From Anseranas semipalmata (lineage: Eukaryota > Chordata > Aves > Anseriformes > Anseranatidae), in the NCBI GenBank assembly GCA_013399115.1, contig VXAA01005188.1:299468-363467 (forward strand): a DNA stretch of 64,000 nucleotides, read 5' to 3'. Of the stretch, positions 11,892 to 23,140 are shown in pieces. Both the position numbers and the translations under genes were made by a program. The first letter of the stretch is position 1, and each line of letters opens with the position of its first letter. The notes beneath the pieces are model-generated. The model was not told where the DNA came from and did no database searches. It saw only the letters and a program-made list of their open reading frames with translations.

Positions 11892-12701
11892 ATTTGCAAT
11901 TATACCAGTTCACTCTGAACTATAAAAAAACAACTCTAGATTCTATAGGAGATACTGAATAAATGTATATTTTAAGAAAAAACAGATGGTCAGATCTAAA
12001 ATACAACTCTGTTCTTAAAAACACTTTGAAGATAAACACATTCTAAAAATAGTGGTTTTTTTGTTTGTTTTAAAAAGAGTACTCACCCTGGGATGTGCAA
12101 ATCGAGCTGCCTTTTTTCAGGCTCACCCATCACCAGCAACAAGGAATCTCCAATAACGGAACATAATAAACCATTCTGCTAACATACAAGTCCAATCTAG
12201 TCGAAAATATTGGCTGGGTTGGCTCTAAAGATCAACAGGAACAGGTAAACTTATCAATGACAAGGAAATCAACACTAACCAAAACAAGAAACTGAATGCA
12301 AACAAGCACTCAACACAGAACACCAGTAAGTACAAAGCTGGAATACAATCAGACTGCTACATAAGCTATAGGGTTTATTTTTATCACAGATAAAAAGAAG
12401 CAAGTTACATTTACTGTTCTGTAGAATCATTTGTTGATCAAAACCTCATTTTCTCTTCTCCTGACCTGATTATAACCACAGATTGATTTTAAGACCTGCA
12501 ATGCTTAACACAAACTGCTCAATAAAATTTTAGAAGACTTTTTTTAAACTACCTTACCAGAGACAAATAAAGCAGCAATGACAAAAATTCAAGCTTATTT
12601 TACTGAAGTTTCCCTCCTTCCCACACCCAGGAAATTGAGCTACCATTTCTAGAAGGCTGCCTAGTTCCCCTTCAGCAGAAGCCTTTCCTTGTGTGAGTTG
12701 T

Positions 12702-13064
12702 TCAACCCCTGCACAGCTCAGCTGCTAGCAGGACGTGCCTGTACACACTCTCCAAGAAGTTGTTCCCAGTAATTGTTCTCCCAGCTCTCCCTCTTTTTAT
12801 TTGTCCTTTTTGACTAATATGCTGTTTAGAAGACTTTCTTGCTGCTTGAATCATACCACTTTCCTCATACTCCTCTTTCATTAAGACATCAACGCTCTCA
12901 GTACACTGTTTCTCCTGAGGGTTTGTAAAAACAAATTTTAAGTATTTGCTTGGAGATAAAAATCGTATTTTCATCAGTAGTAACACTGAATTTCTAAGTA
13001 GCTCTCTATACATTTGTTTTGGGACACCAAGATGAAGCACGAGAAGTTTCACAAAATATCCCAT
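12702..13064 (-). other. Open reading frame of 120 codons in the first intron, unrecognised
   Basis: The longest gap-free open frame in the first intron. It starts MGYFVKLLVLHLGVPKQMYR and has a basic stretch (ARKSSKQHISQKGQIKRGRA). It matches no family I know. It cannot extend BNIP2 through the start-codon exon, since that exon has an in-frame TGA before the ATG. Chance open frame or an unused upstream exon are both possible. Confidence 0.2.
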
Positions 13065-14482
13065 GAAGTCAAGTTAAGAGAATGCAGTGGTTACAATCAG
13101 TATGGAATAGACCATCTGATGCAAACAGAGTTCACTGAAAACAGACTCTAAACCTAGAAGAAAATCTCAACTGATTGCTTCATTCTTAAAGTACAGATTA
13201 AAAAAAAAGAAAACTGACAGGAAAAAAACCAACTCTGTCACTGTGCTGGTGGCTGTAAGATGCTACTTTTGAGCTTGCCTGCACTGCATTCAAAATACAA
13301 TTCCCCCCAAGAGTTTAAGGCAGAGCTTTGCTCTAAGACCTGAACAGTTTTATCACACTTTTTATTAATGCTGAATACCAAGTAATATCTATTAATTTCA
13401 GATGTACTGCATTTCAGTGTGGAAACAATTCCTACCTGCATATATTTCATTACACTGAGATAAACTTGATACACTAAGACAGGCCCAGGGTTTAGAAGTT
13501 ACTTACACTGTAATCAAATTTTAAAATACTTTCAGAAAACACTTCCTGCATTATGAGAAGCTGCTAATGAGAATTCTTTAAAGGTAGATTTAAAAGCAAT
13601 CATTCACTAAATACCGCACAGTATAATTGCAAACAACTTACAAGGCAAGTTCCAAATCCTACAAGAGAAAAGCATGAGTTTAGGCTATTTCATTTCCACA
13701 TCGTACTTAACATGCAGATTAAGTAGTTGTTTTGGATGTTTTAACTTAAAGACTCAAGCACGAAAGCACCATCACTTGTCAACTACAAGAATTAGACATT
13801 AAGGAAAAAAGGTAACCTTCAGTTTCAGGAAAGCTACAGAAGTGCTGACTTTCTAAAACAGCTATTTGATGACTTTGTATCATAGTATCAATGCTTACAA
13901 AGCAGGAAAATGTTCTATTTCTGCTCACACAAACTAAAGCAGAGTTTAGAATAGTATTCCTATAACTGCTGTGGTAGCACTGACTTCTTTTCTGTTCACT
14001 GTGCCAAAGTCTTTTTAATTCAGCTGTCAATGAAACATCTAAAGGTTAAACTTGAAAAGTGTAACACTGTAATAACGTAAGTCTTTATTACTCATGTAGA
14101 AAAGGAATTTCTGCCTGGTCCTAGCACCCTTCACAGCCAACTCAACACCATGGTTTCTCAACAGCAAACTTGCTCACTTTTACTCTCCATTGCTCACTAG
14201 TCTCCATTTAACTTACAGAAACGGAATTAGAAGATTGGGAGATATCTAAAGGTCAGAAACTTCAACAAAGAACATCCAGATGCAGGATTGCCATGCAGTT
14301 CTGCTCTCTTCCTGCAGCCATTGGACTTCTGTGATCACCAATGCCTTTTACGCTTTTAAGCATCAAAACGGGCAAGCCACAACATTGAGAATGGGACAAA
14401 AGCACCACAAGGGAACACATCGCTGAAATCACTTCTCTTCTGCTACAGCTAATAAAAGGACTTCCATTTCCAGACTACCAGA

Positions 14483-14679
14483 TTAAACCTCCAAATTTCC
14501 ATTGGAGGTGTAGTTCTGCTTGTGCCGGGAGTCAAACAGCAGCGTTCTCATCTTTGTTCCTGGAAGAAGAGTTCGTTCTCGGAGTCCTCACTAACACTGG
14601 GGTGGCTCAGTTCGGGTAGGGGTGGAATACCAAATAACAGCGTTGAGAAGACTGTTAAACTGCCATTGTTTGATTTGGC
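14483..14679 (-). other. Short coding-like block upstream of BNIP2, possible 5' exon
   Basis: On the minus strand a 43-codon frame (14679-14551) contains PPLPELSHPSVSEDSENELF and ends in TGA. That TGA overlaps an ATG opening a 22-codon frame (14551-14483) with FDSRHKQNYTSNGNLEV. A splice acceptor-like word (tttaacag) lies near its start. The composition looks coding, but neither frame has a known relative to me and they are offset by one base. It may be a 5' UTR exon with a short upstream frame, a broken exon or chance. Confidence 0.25.
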
Positions 14680-15285
14680 TTACCATTAAATAAACACTCT
14701 AATCTGTCCCTGATACTTAAAAAAGGAAAAAAGACAATCGAATGCACAAAATTCATTTTTGATTAAGAATAAAAAAAGAAGAAAAAAGTCAAAAAGCATT
14801 TATACCCGACCTAAACACAAACAGCACTCCCCTGTAAGAATTACATACGCGTACAAGTTATCCAGCACCAAGGCATTACTACATAGCACGTTACACTAAC
14901 AGCTGAAAACAAGGCGGATCGGAAATGAGAGGCTGCAGAACGCGGCTCTGACAGCTCTGCACCGCGTCCCTGCCAGACGCCCTCGGCCGAGACTCGCTCC
15001 TCTCACACACGCGGCCCTCGCTCGTCGGCCGCACGGCAGAGGAAGAGAAAGCCCCGTGACCGCAGGCAAACGCCGAAGCAAGGCTGAAGGCTGCGTAGCT
15101 CCGGCTTCGGCCGCTCGGTCGGGCCGAGGGAGCGCTCTCCGAGCCCAAGCAGGCAGCAGCCGAACGCCTCCGCGCTCGGAGCGCTCCCCTTCGCCGCTCC
15201 CGGTGCCGCAGAGCGACGCCGACGGGCGCGGAGGAAGCCCCGGGCTGGCTGGCGAGAAGGCGCTCCCCGCCCCGCCGCCCGCACC

Positions 15286-15648
15286 NNNNNNNNNNNNNNN
15301 NNNNNNNNNNNNNNNNNNNNNNNNNNNNNNNNNNNNNNNNNNNNNNNNNNNNNNNNNNNNNNNNNNNNNNNNNNNNNNNNNNNNNNNNNNNNNNNNNNNN
15401 NNNNNNNNNNNNNNNNNNNNNNNNNNNNNNNNNNNNNNNNNNNNNNNNNNNNNNNNNNNNNNNNNNNNNNNNNNNNNNNNNNNNNNNNNNNNNNNNNNNN
15501 NNNNNNNNNNNNNNNNNNNNNNNNNNNNNNNNNNNNNNNNNNNNNNNNNNNNNNNNNNNNNNNNNNNNNNNNNNNNNNNNNNNNNNNNNNNNNNNNNNNN
15601 NNNNNNNNNNNNNNNNNNNNNNNNNNNNNNNNNNNNNNNNNNNNNNNN
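15286..15648. other. Assembly gap, 363 N
   Basis: Run of N inside the CpG island. It borders a GC-rich tandem repeat, so the missing part is likely GC-rich and possibly repetitive. The long frames that cross it are meaningless. Confidence 0.99.
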
Positions 15649-15721
15649 GAGGCAGGCGTCCGTTGGGAGCGCGCGGGGCGGGGCGCGAGGCAGGCGTCCG
15701 TTGGCGGCGCGCGGGGCGGGG
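15649..15721 (+). repeat. GC-rich tandem repeat, two 38-base units
   Basis: Unit 1 is 15649-15686 and unit 2 starts at 15687. Both begin GAGGCAGGCGTCCGTTGG and end in a GCGCGCGGGGCGGGG-type core. The first unit touches the N gap, so more units may be missing. Confidence 0.85.
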
Positions 15722-15802
15722 TCTTCTGTGAGGGCTCGCGGCGGAGCGCGAGCGTCGTCGAGGGTCGCCTCCTGCCTGTCGCCCCCGGGCCCTCAGCCGC
15801 AG
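15722..15802 (+). ncRNA. Candidate first exon of a divergent plus-strand transcript
   Basis: CpG-rich sequence ends in a strong plus-strand donor, CCGCAG/gtaatc at 15802/15803, pointing away from BNIP2. Bidirectional CpG-island promoters often yield such transcripts. The exon start is arbitrary, no downstream exon was found, and no coding potential is claimed. Speculative. Confidence 0.25.
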
Positions 15803-18800
15803 GTAATCACGGCGCCGCTGTCCGCCCGGCCGGGACGGGCCCGCGAGCCGCCTGGTCACAGGAGCGTTGTCCGAGGGGCCGAGTCCTGGGCCACAACACC
15901 CGGGGCGCAAAACGGACAGTGCAAAGTCCGCGCCATGGGCTGCGCGTGCCAGGCGAAGCGCGCTGTGCTTGGTACGCGAGGTGCCCAGGAAAGTACGAGA
16001 TGAATGTCAGAAGTGCAAGTGGAAGTTTCTCCACGAGGAAGAAGCGAACGGCTAATACCGGTGTTGTACAGCGGGCAGGCAGCAGTGGCAGGGCCGTTGA
16101 GCAAAACCCCTGAGTCCCAGCAGCGTTTGAAATTACGACTTGGCTGGTTGAATATGGCAGCAATGGCATGCAAAGTACAGCCCTTCTTCGTGAAATCATG
16201 GGACGCTACACGTGCACGACAGGAGCACAGCAAGCTAGACAAAGCTCGTGTTCATAATTGTCATGTACCTAATAATGGTAACAGTAGAGATTATCTTTGG
16301 TCAACGTTACTGAGGTCTGTAGTCTCACCCCACCAGTGACTGCGTGTTTTGGGACACATCAGCAAGAAAACAGAACGTTTATATCACACAGGCTTTAGGA
16401 AGTTTAGGGTGAAATTTCATAGTTTTAATCAGGATGAACACTAGCTGATTTCTACAACTGTACAGTTGCTGGAACGTGCATATACACATTTCTGGAGTGT
16501 ATGTATTCAGCTACAGGTAGAACTGGCTGCTTGCCACTAACACATTGCTACACTCAGAGACAGCTACTAACTTAATCGTTTGTCCCTGGCAGCTGATGTG
16601 TTGCCTAAGGGTGAAAGAAGCAACAATAGCAACAATGTGTGTTTTGTTGTAGGGTACAGGAGGAACTTGGAAGAAGAGTGGGAAAAATAAAAAAGTAATG
16701 TAAAGGTGCACGAAACAAATGGAGAAAAATATGAGAAAGGAAAACATTGCTAAAGAAGAATAGAAAGCTGAGGACCCCTCCCTCCCCCCCAGCAAAGACA
16801 AAATCTAAGGATAACAGGAAATAAAGCAATTAAGGTAAATTGATCAGAATATTTCTAAGGAATTAGTATAATTCACAGCAAACAGCCTGAGGCATGTAGG
16901 CATTATTGTAACATAAACTTATCAGGTAATAGTTAGAAATATAAAGCTAGCTTAAATGTAAAGAAAGAGTATGTAACTACTGGTATGAGAAACACAGTAA
17001 AACTGTAATGGGAAACAGCAAAACGGAAACAGTATTTTATTCTCCCACCTCTGTTATGTCACCATTTTTTTGTTTATGGAAGTAACTGCCACAGAAGATG
17101 ACCAAACAGCATTAATCAGTGCTTAAGGATGTTACCTTTTCCTGTCTGTTCCCGGCTGCAAACCTACTGTTACTAGTGTACCTACTTTGGAACATGGCCG
17201 GAGCATCCCGGTTTTTAATAGTGCAGATCTGATTATAGGAATTTTGTGAACAGTTTGTATTTAAGACTGAATGGCTAGGTATCTCAGTCTGCTGAATCAG
17301 GCTGTTTGTGAACAGTTGGAATTTTTCCAGACTGAGCTGGGTTTAACTGAGCTCTGAAAATCAAGGGTGTCTGTGACAATCTTCCTTGTCCTTCATCAGA
17401 CCAGTAATATAAAAAGGGCTACTATTACTTATTAAGTCAGAAGGTTTGAAGTTTTCCAGCAAATTAATGTTTTAAGAAAAAATGTTTCATACTAAATATT
17501 TTTATGCTTTTCTAAATGTGATGCAATTGCTGATAAACTCAGAACTGTCTTCAAAATGCACAAATGGTCATTTTCTGCAGGAGATCATCTCCAAACTCGT
17601 GTCATGATGGTCCACAGAGTTGTGTAATTTCCCATTTCTTACACAGGGTGGCACAATATAGCTGGAAATCTATCAGGTGTGTTCATACGTAACCTAGAAA
17701 ACAAGCAAACAAGGGGTCAGAGACAACTACTAGGGGATGTTGAATAATTCTATTTTTAAACATCAGACAATTGCAAATATAAGCAGATTCTCACATGAAG
17801 GCTTTACCAAAGAGAACAGGCTTGTAAGAATAATGCTCAGTCAGGAGAATTTTGTCCTGTACATGGGAAAAATCAGCTGTTACACAACTTGGGGTCTGGA
17901 ATAATTCACAATTAACCTTTAAATAGAAAATAGTCATCAAAAGCTACAAAATACAAAGACATTCATATTTTTGTGGTCTTTTCCTATTTTACTTTTTAGA
18001 AAAATATTGTCTAGTAATATTAAAACAAACAAACAAACAAAAAGGTTAAAAATGCCCCCCTTTCAAGTTGTTCAAGCAACAGCTCAGAAATGTTGGAATT
18101 TAGAAAGATACAATTGAAAGTCCATCTCTGTGGGTTTGGACAGAGAGACTGCATTTGTATATAATTCTTCCTGGCCGTTTTCCCTATAGAGAAAGTATGA
18201 AAACAGTTTTTTTCCAACTTTTTTTTTTTTTGCCCTTTTTTGATGATACTGGGCTTCGGGCTGCAGCTCACCTCTGCTTTTGTAGTCCATGCACACATTT
18301 TGGCTCCTGTCTTAGACACTTGTGATACACAATGACAAGAGCAACACATTATATAGCAATAACTTTCAGATATGTGGACAGGAACTAGGTAGTGTGTAAT
18401 ATTCTGATATTCCTTTGATATTCCTGTAGGGTGTATCATTATCATCTTTTTAAAGCCGTGTATAATATTGTAATCAGCTGTCATGCTGATGTAGCTAGCT
18501 AAATGTGATAGCTGCATCCTCTTTGTATATCATGGGGTAAACTACTGAGCAGAAAGTGACCTTCAGCATGGTCCTCCTATGCCCCAGTGCATTTTATTCC
18601 AAACCTCCCTGATCTACTTCAGATCAAATTCATGATGCTGTAGTGGCCTCATTCTTTGTAACCAGAATTGCTCTTCACATGTCTCCAAGCACTGGATGTC
18701 CTTCCTGTCATTTTGCCTTTTTCTATCTCTGAACAAATACATTGTTGTTGATAAGCAGTCAAGACAGAAATCAGGTCTAAGTGAAGATCTTGTGTTTGGA

Positions 18801-19436
18801 ATTCAGCTGGGGAAGTACAAAAATATAAAGAATGTGCACCTTTAATAACAGTCAAACCAAACCCCAGACCTTTGCCATTTCAAGGATATAGCTATTACCT
18901 CCACTCGAAAGAGAATCAGTTCATCTGTTTGTGTTTCAGTTTTTTTAACACATTTTTCTTATCAGAGAGCATCACAGTGTTGGATACAAATAGTAACACC
19001 ACTGTGAGAGATAGCAAGATCCAACTTACCAGCCATGAGAATTTTAATAGGTGCATTTGTGGGAGGGGATAATGATTATGTTGTTCACAGAATTTACCAA
19101 TATTCTTCATTAGCATTTAAATAAGCTTCCCGCATCTGCAGGTGGACGGTACCAAACGCATTGCTATTAATACCATATCTGCTAACTACTGTGTCCTCAA
19201 GAAAAATAGGTATTAATTCTGAGTTTCACTGCAGTTGAAAACTGAGGGACCTATAAACTATGGGAATAATGTGGAAGAATAAAAGCAGGAGGAGATCTCT
19301 TGCATCTGCCTTTTCCATATAAATACCGTCGGACAATTCCAGTGCACCAGTATAAGTGCAGGAAAAGATGTAGCTGTTTACTGTTAACTTATGTTTCTTA
19401 ATCTGTACTAGAACTTCTCCCTATAAAAAAATTTAA

Positions 19437-19459
19437 AGAGAGAGAGAGAGAGAGAGAGA
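19437..19459 (+). repeat. (AG)n microsatellite
   Basis: Uninterrupted AG units over 23 bases. Confidence 0.95.
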
Positions 19460-20151
19460 CAAGTAGATACAGATATGTTCTGTTTTCTGAGTTTATTTTG
19501 TGCATAACTATTTTTGACATGGTATACGTTCTTATCTTGTTGTGCCTTGTAGAAAATGTGATCTTTGCCATTTGCAGTATCAGCCAAATGTCTACCATAA
19601 TGCTGTGTTAATAATATATTTTTAACATACTGTGGTCAGAATCCAGTATCAAATGTGGATGAACCACACGAGGAAAACATTTATGTATAATCAAAAATCT
19701 GCAACTTCCTTCATTTAAAACTGTTGAGTTTTTCATTTGCTTTTTTGATGGTCAGACTGTTATTCATACTTGCATGCAGTACAAATTCAGTGATACTTGG
19801 TTAAGATCGCTTCTTTCAGTTTCTGAAAAAAAGTATGAAGTACCCCGTTGCATGGACAGAAGATATCTTTGCTGGTTGAGCTTGAGGGGAAAACTGGGTA
19901 CAATTATATATTCTTTTAATTATTCATGACTTAGGTCTGAAGTGAATGTGTATACGTTTTTCACTTATTCACTTTATAAAATTCAAAACTAAGCCCAGAA
20001 GCAGTTTTATTCTTGGCAGCATGACAAGTTTCCTTTCCTCAACGAAACAGTCAAAGGAATTGTTCCTCAGAGAGTTTGTCATCCCCATGTATCCCAGGGA
20101 GTCGAGAGGGTAGCTGGCATTCATTACACCCCCATCACACACATGCATGCG

Positions 20152-20190
20152 CACTCTCTCCCTCTCTCCCCACCCTCCCTCTCTCTCTCT
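20152..20190 (+). repeat. Pyrimidine-rich CT repeat
   Basis: CT units interrupted by CCC groups; a polypyrimidine tract of about 39 bases. Confidence 0.85.
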
Positions 20191-23070
20191 GACTGTGACA
20201 ACAAGCACATCTCAGAGGACTGGGTTTATATCTAGCGTGCAGTTTCATATGTGTATCTGTTTTGCAGTTCATTAATCTAGAAAGCATTGCCCAGTTTTGG
20301 TAAGGAAAATGTATCCATGCATGTTCTGCTTATTTGGCCTTCTGTCCCCAGTGCAACACAGTTTTAAGAGAGGGAATTGGCTCTTGTTTTGGGGAGCAGC
20401 TAGAACAAGAGCAGCTCAGGAGCCAAAACTGATGTAAACATACATTAGGAAATTGTTTTGATCTGGCCTATCAGGCTGCTGGCAATGCACTGTGCTTCCT
20501 TGGGAGACATGCAAATTTATGGGACACAACTTGACATGATTAAGGCAATGCATACAGAGGAGGTTATTGCCCTTCAGCAAAAGAATGATGTCAAGAAGCA
20601 ATGATTCTTTACATTCTTGGCAGTGCAAGTAGGATCATGAAATTAAGGTCCTCTTGTAGATTCATTATAATCAAGGTGTGGTGTGTTTTGTTTTGTTTTT
20701 TTTTAATTATGGTTTTCCAGCTTTTACAATTGTAGTACTATTAGCTGTTTGTCTTGCAGGGGCACCAAAGGACACCAGTCAATTTGTAGTCTTCAAAATC
20801 TAAATCTGTATCTGCTGATATTATGATAGCTTGTTGAGTCTCGAGACAAAAAAAAAAAAAAAAAAGTTAAAATAATTCTGCAGGGAGGCATCAACTTCTC
20901 CTATTCACTCACAGCATTTTGGGGCTCATTTTGAAATTTAATTGTCAGAGACAGTGACTCTCCTTGTTGACAGACGTGCTTAAAAGTCATCCACATGCCT
21001 GAGTGGAGTCAGATCCATTTTGTGCCAGGGTTAATGAGGAATTACTGATCACTGCTTGGGAATTTGGGGGTAAGAACTGCTGAACTTAAGGTGAAAGACT
21101 CCATATCCTATTACTACTCCCCTGAGCCAGCCTAGCAAACAGCTAACTGTAATATCTTAATTAACCATGTGTTAGCATCAACCTTATTCTCCCTTGCAAG
21201 CTGTACATATTGCTAATTACATTAGGTAGGCACACAAGAGCACAGCCGTTAGTGCTGCAGTGGGGCAGTTAGGAGTCTCACCGTACTGCAGAGCAAAGCA
21301 AGTCTCTGGTGACAGTAGGTTGATGTTGTCGAAATGGCACCCGTTAATTTAATACAAACATAACACAAAGGGAAAAAAGCAATAAACCATTTGTCCGATG
21401 GAGAACATAGCCCTTCCAACCTCTCGGACAAAACAGACACAATAGACAAAGGAAGCTGTCTTTGTGTTTTCTTTTTGCCTATTGTGTGAAGAAAGTAGTA
21501 GGAAGAGCACAAAGTGTGTGGCTCTGGAAGCTGTCATCTTTCATATGCCTACTGTGGACAACTATACAGAGAGCCTCCGACACGTGTTCTGCCGCTTTGA
21601 GTGCTCACAAGCCTGAGCGTCGAAATAGCCTTGCTGTGCTGGGTGCATGGCAAGAGGAAAGAGGCAGTGTAGTTGGCGTGTGTTGTATTCTGGCTGCAGC
21701 TGGCATATGATTCATCAGGGACTTGTACCATCTGGTACAGATGAGAGTCTATCGTGTTACAGTGTCTTTATCAGAAATAGGGACCTGGAAGAATATCACA
21801 AAGCTATGATTAGTTTGATAGTGCAAATTTCACTTTTGCACTACAAACCTCACACAGACAGGCTGGCAACTTCCAAAATCACATTCTCCAGTTTGTCCAA
21901 TGCACAGTCAACAAATACTTGATTTTCTGGGTCCCACTAGTTGGATAAAACTTGAAAAAAAAAACATTTAATTTCTTGTATGTGTGGGTTTTTTTGTTTG
22001 TTTGTTTGTTTTAAGATTTAACAAAATATAATCCCACAGTCCTTTTCAGAGCTGAAGAGCTCCACATTTGTTTTTTCCACTCACCTCCACCAGTACACAA
22101 TTTCTTTGAAATTTTCTTCACTGGTACCCGTCATGTTTTCTTTAAATTCACTTTTGGTTCTCTATCGCTTTGTGTATTAAATGCAATTTCTTGAGGTAAT
22201 TCCCATCCGAGCTTTCTCTGTCAGCCCATGTCCCTTCCTCTCTAAGCTTTCATTCAGTCAGAATACTTAGATTTTATCCTAGCCATTAATTTTAATGTTC
22301 AAATAGTTTTTGAAGATTAGCTAAATTATATCATTTTTGCAATTAGTGTCAAATTAATCTATAATGGAAGGTAGATAATGGCAGAGATGGAAATCTAAGA
22401 TCTTAGATTTTTGACAGATATCCTCATTGGGTTTAATGTTTTGTATAGTATATCTCTAACTGAGCAAAAAGCCCACCTTGCTGATTCCTCCACACCCCCA
22501 ACCCAGACTGCTGGCCACATAGAAATAATATATTTGATTATGGGAAAAACTAAGTCTCTTTTTACATTTCTGAATTCTGAGAGTGTGTTGTTAACCCTGA
22601 CTATATTAAAACTCATTTCTTGCCAGTTTCAGGCCTTAGCTCTGGCATTTGCTAGCTGGTTGTTGATAAGCCTCTGTGGGTCATCATATACAGTCCACCA
22701 CAAAAATAGGACCATATGAGAGAGAGATGAAAAAGAAGCCAAATGATTTGGTTAACCAATGTAAATCAAGGAATAGTAACCTCCAATAGGCAGGCTGGTG
22801 AGGAGGAGGCTGGGATGGGGTAACAAGAGCAGTCACCTCAGGATCACTTCTGGATCGACAAGAGCTGGGTCTGAACGTACCTCAGTAACTGAGGACTTCG
22901 ACACTTAGAGTGGTTAAAACAGAAGGAGGCAAACACAGTGTTACTTATATTGTGCTCATTTGTGTGTTTAGCTACACATCTGTGCCCAAAGTACTTTGAG
23001 GTACCTGATTCTGGGTAGACCTCCAGTTCCAGCCTGTGGTTGTGCTCAGACTGGCTGCCTTGGATGCTTA

Positions 23071-23140
23071 TCATAGAATCATAGAATATCCCGAGTTGGA
23101 AGGGACCCATAAGGATCATCGAGTCCAACTCCTGCTTGGT
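23071..23140 (-). mobile_element. CR1 LINE 3' end, 5'-truncated
   Basis: The plus strand starts TCATAGAATCATAGAATATC, the reverse complement of the CR1 terminal ATTCTATG-type repeat. It continues with TTGGAAGGGACCCATAAGGA and CGAGTCCAACTCCTG, close to young avian CR1 consensus. Only about 70 bases are present, the usual heavy 5' truncation. Confidence 0.93.

Larger units (their letters stand above)
11613..14889 (-). other. BNIP2 first intron (5' limit uncertain)
   Basis: This is sequence between the start-codon exon and the CpG island. It holds an old CR1-like piece (11.8 kb), a 120-codon frame (12.7-13.06 kb) and a short coding-like block (14.48-14.68 kb). Further upstream exons of BNIP2 may be hidden here, because the first exon is not identified. 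Confidence 0.55.
14890..15960. promoter_or_regulatory. CpG island, probable BNIP2 promoter
   Basis: The sequence changes from AT-rich to very GC- and CpG-rich on both sides of an N gap, with GC-box words (GGGGCGGGG) at about 15675-15721. It lies 5' of BNIP2 and is the only CpG island near it. The transcription start and first exon are not resolved; part is hidden in the 363-base gap. Confidence 0.8.
15961..23070. other. Intergenic sequence, no gene recognised
   Basis: Just past the CpG island, overlapping open frames exist on both strands (15.8-16.3 kb), typical of GC-rich edges. The rest is AT-rich with simple repeats: (CAAA) at about 18022, (AG)n at 19437, CT-rich at 20152 and poly-A at about 20848. 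A 165-codon minus-strand frame at 18020-18517 contains low-complexity lysine and has no known relative. Confidence 0.6.

Noticed and set aside
14891..16003. Frames of 339 (minus) and 315 codons (plus) over the CpG island
   Set aside because: They cross 363 N and are open mainly because GC-rich DNA has few stops; no family is recognisable.
18020..18517. 165-codon minus-strand frame
   Set aside because: It contains lysine-rich low-complexity sequence from an A/T run and resembles no protein I know.
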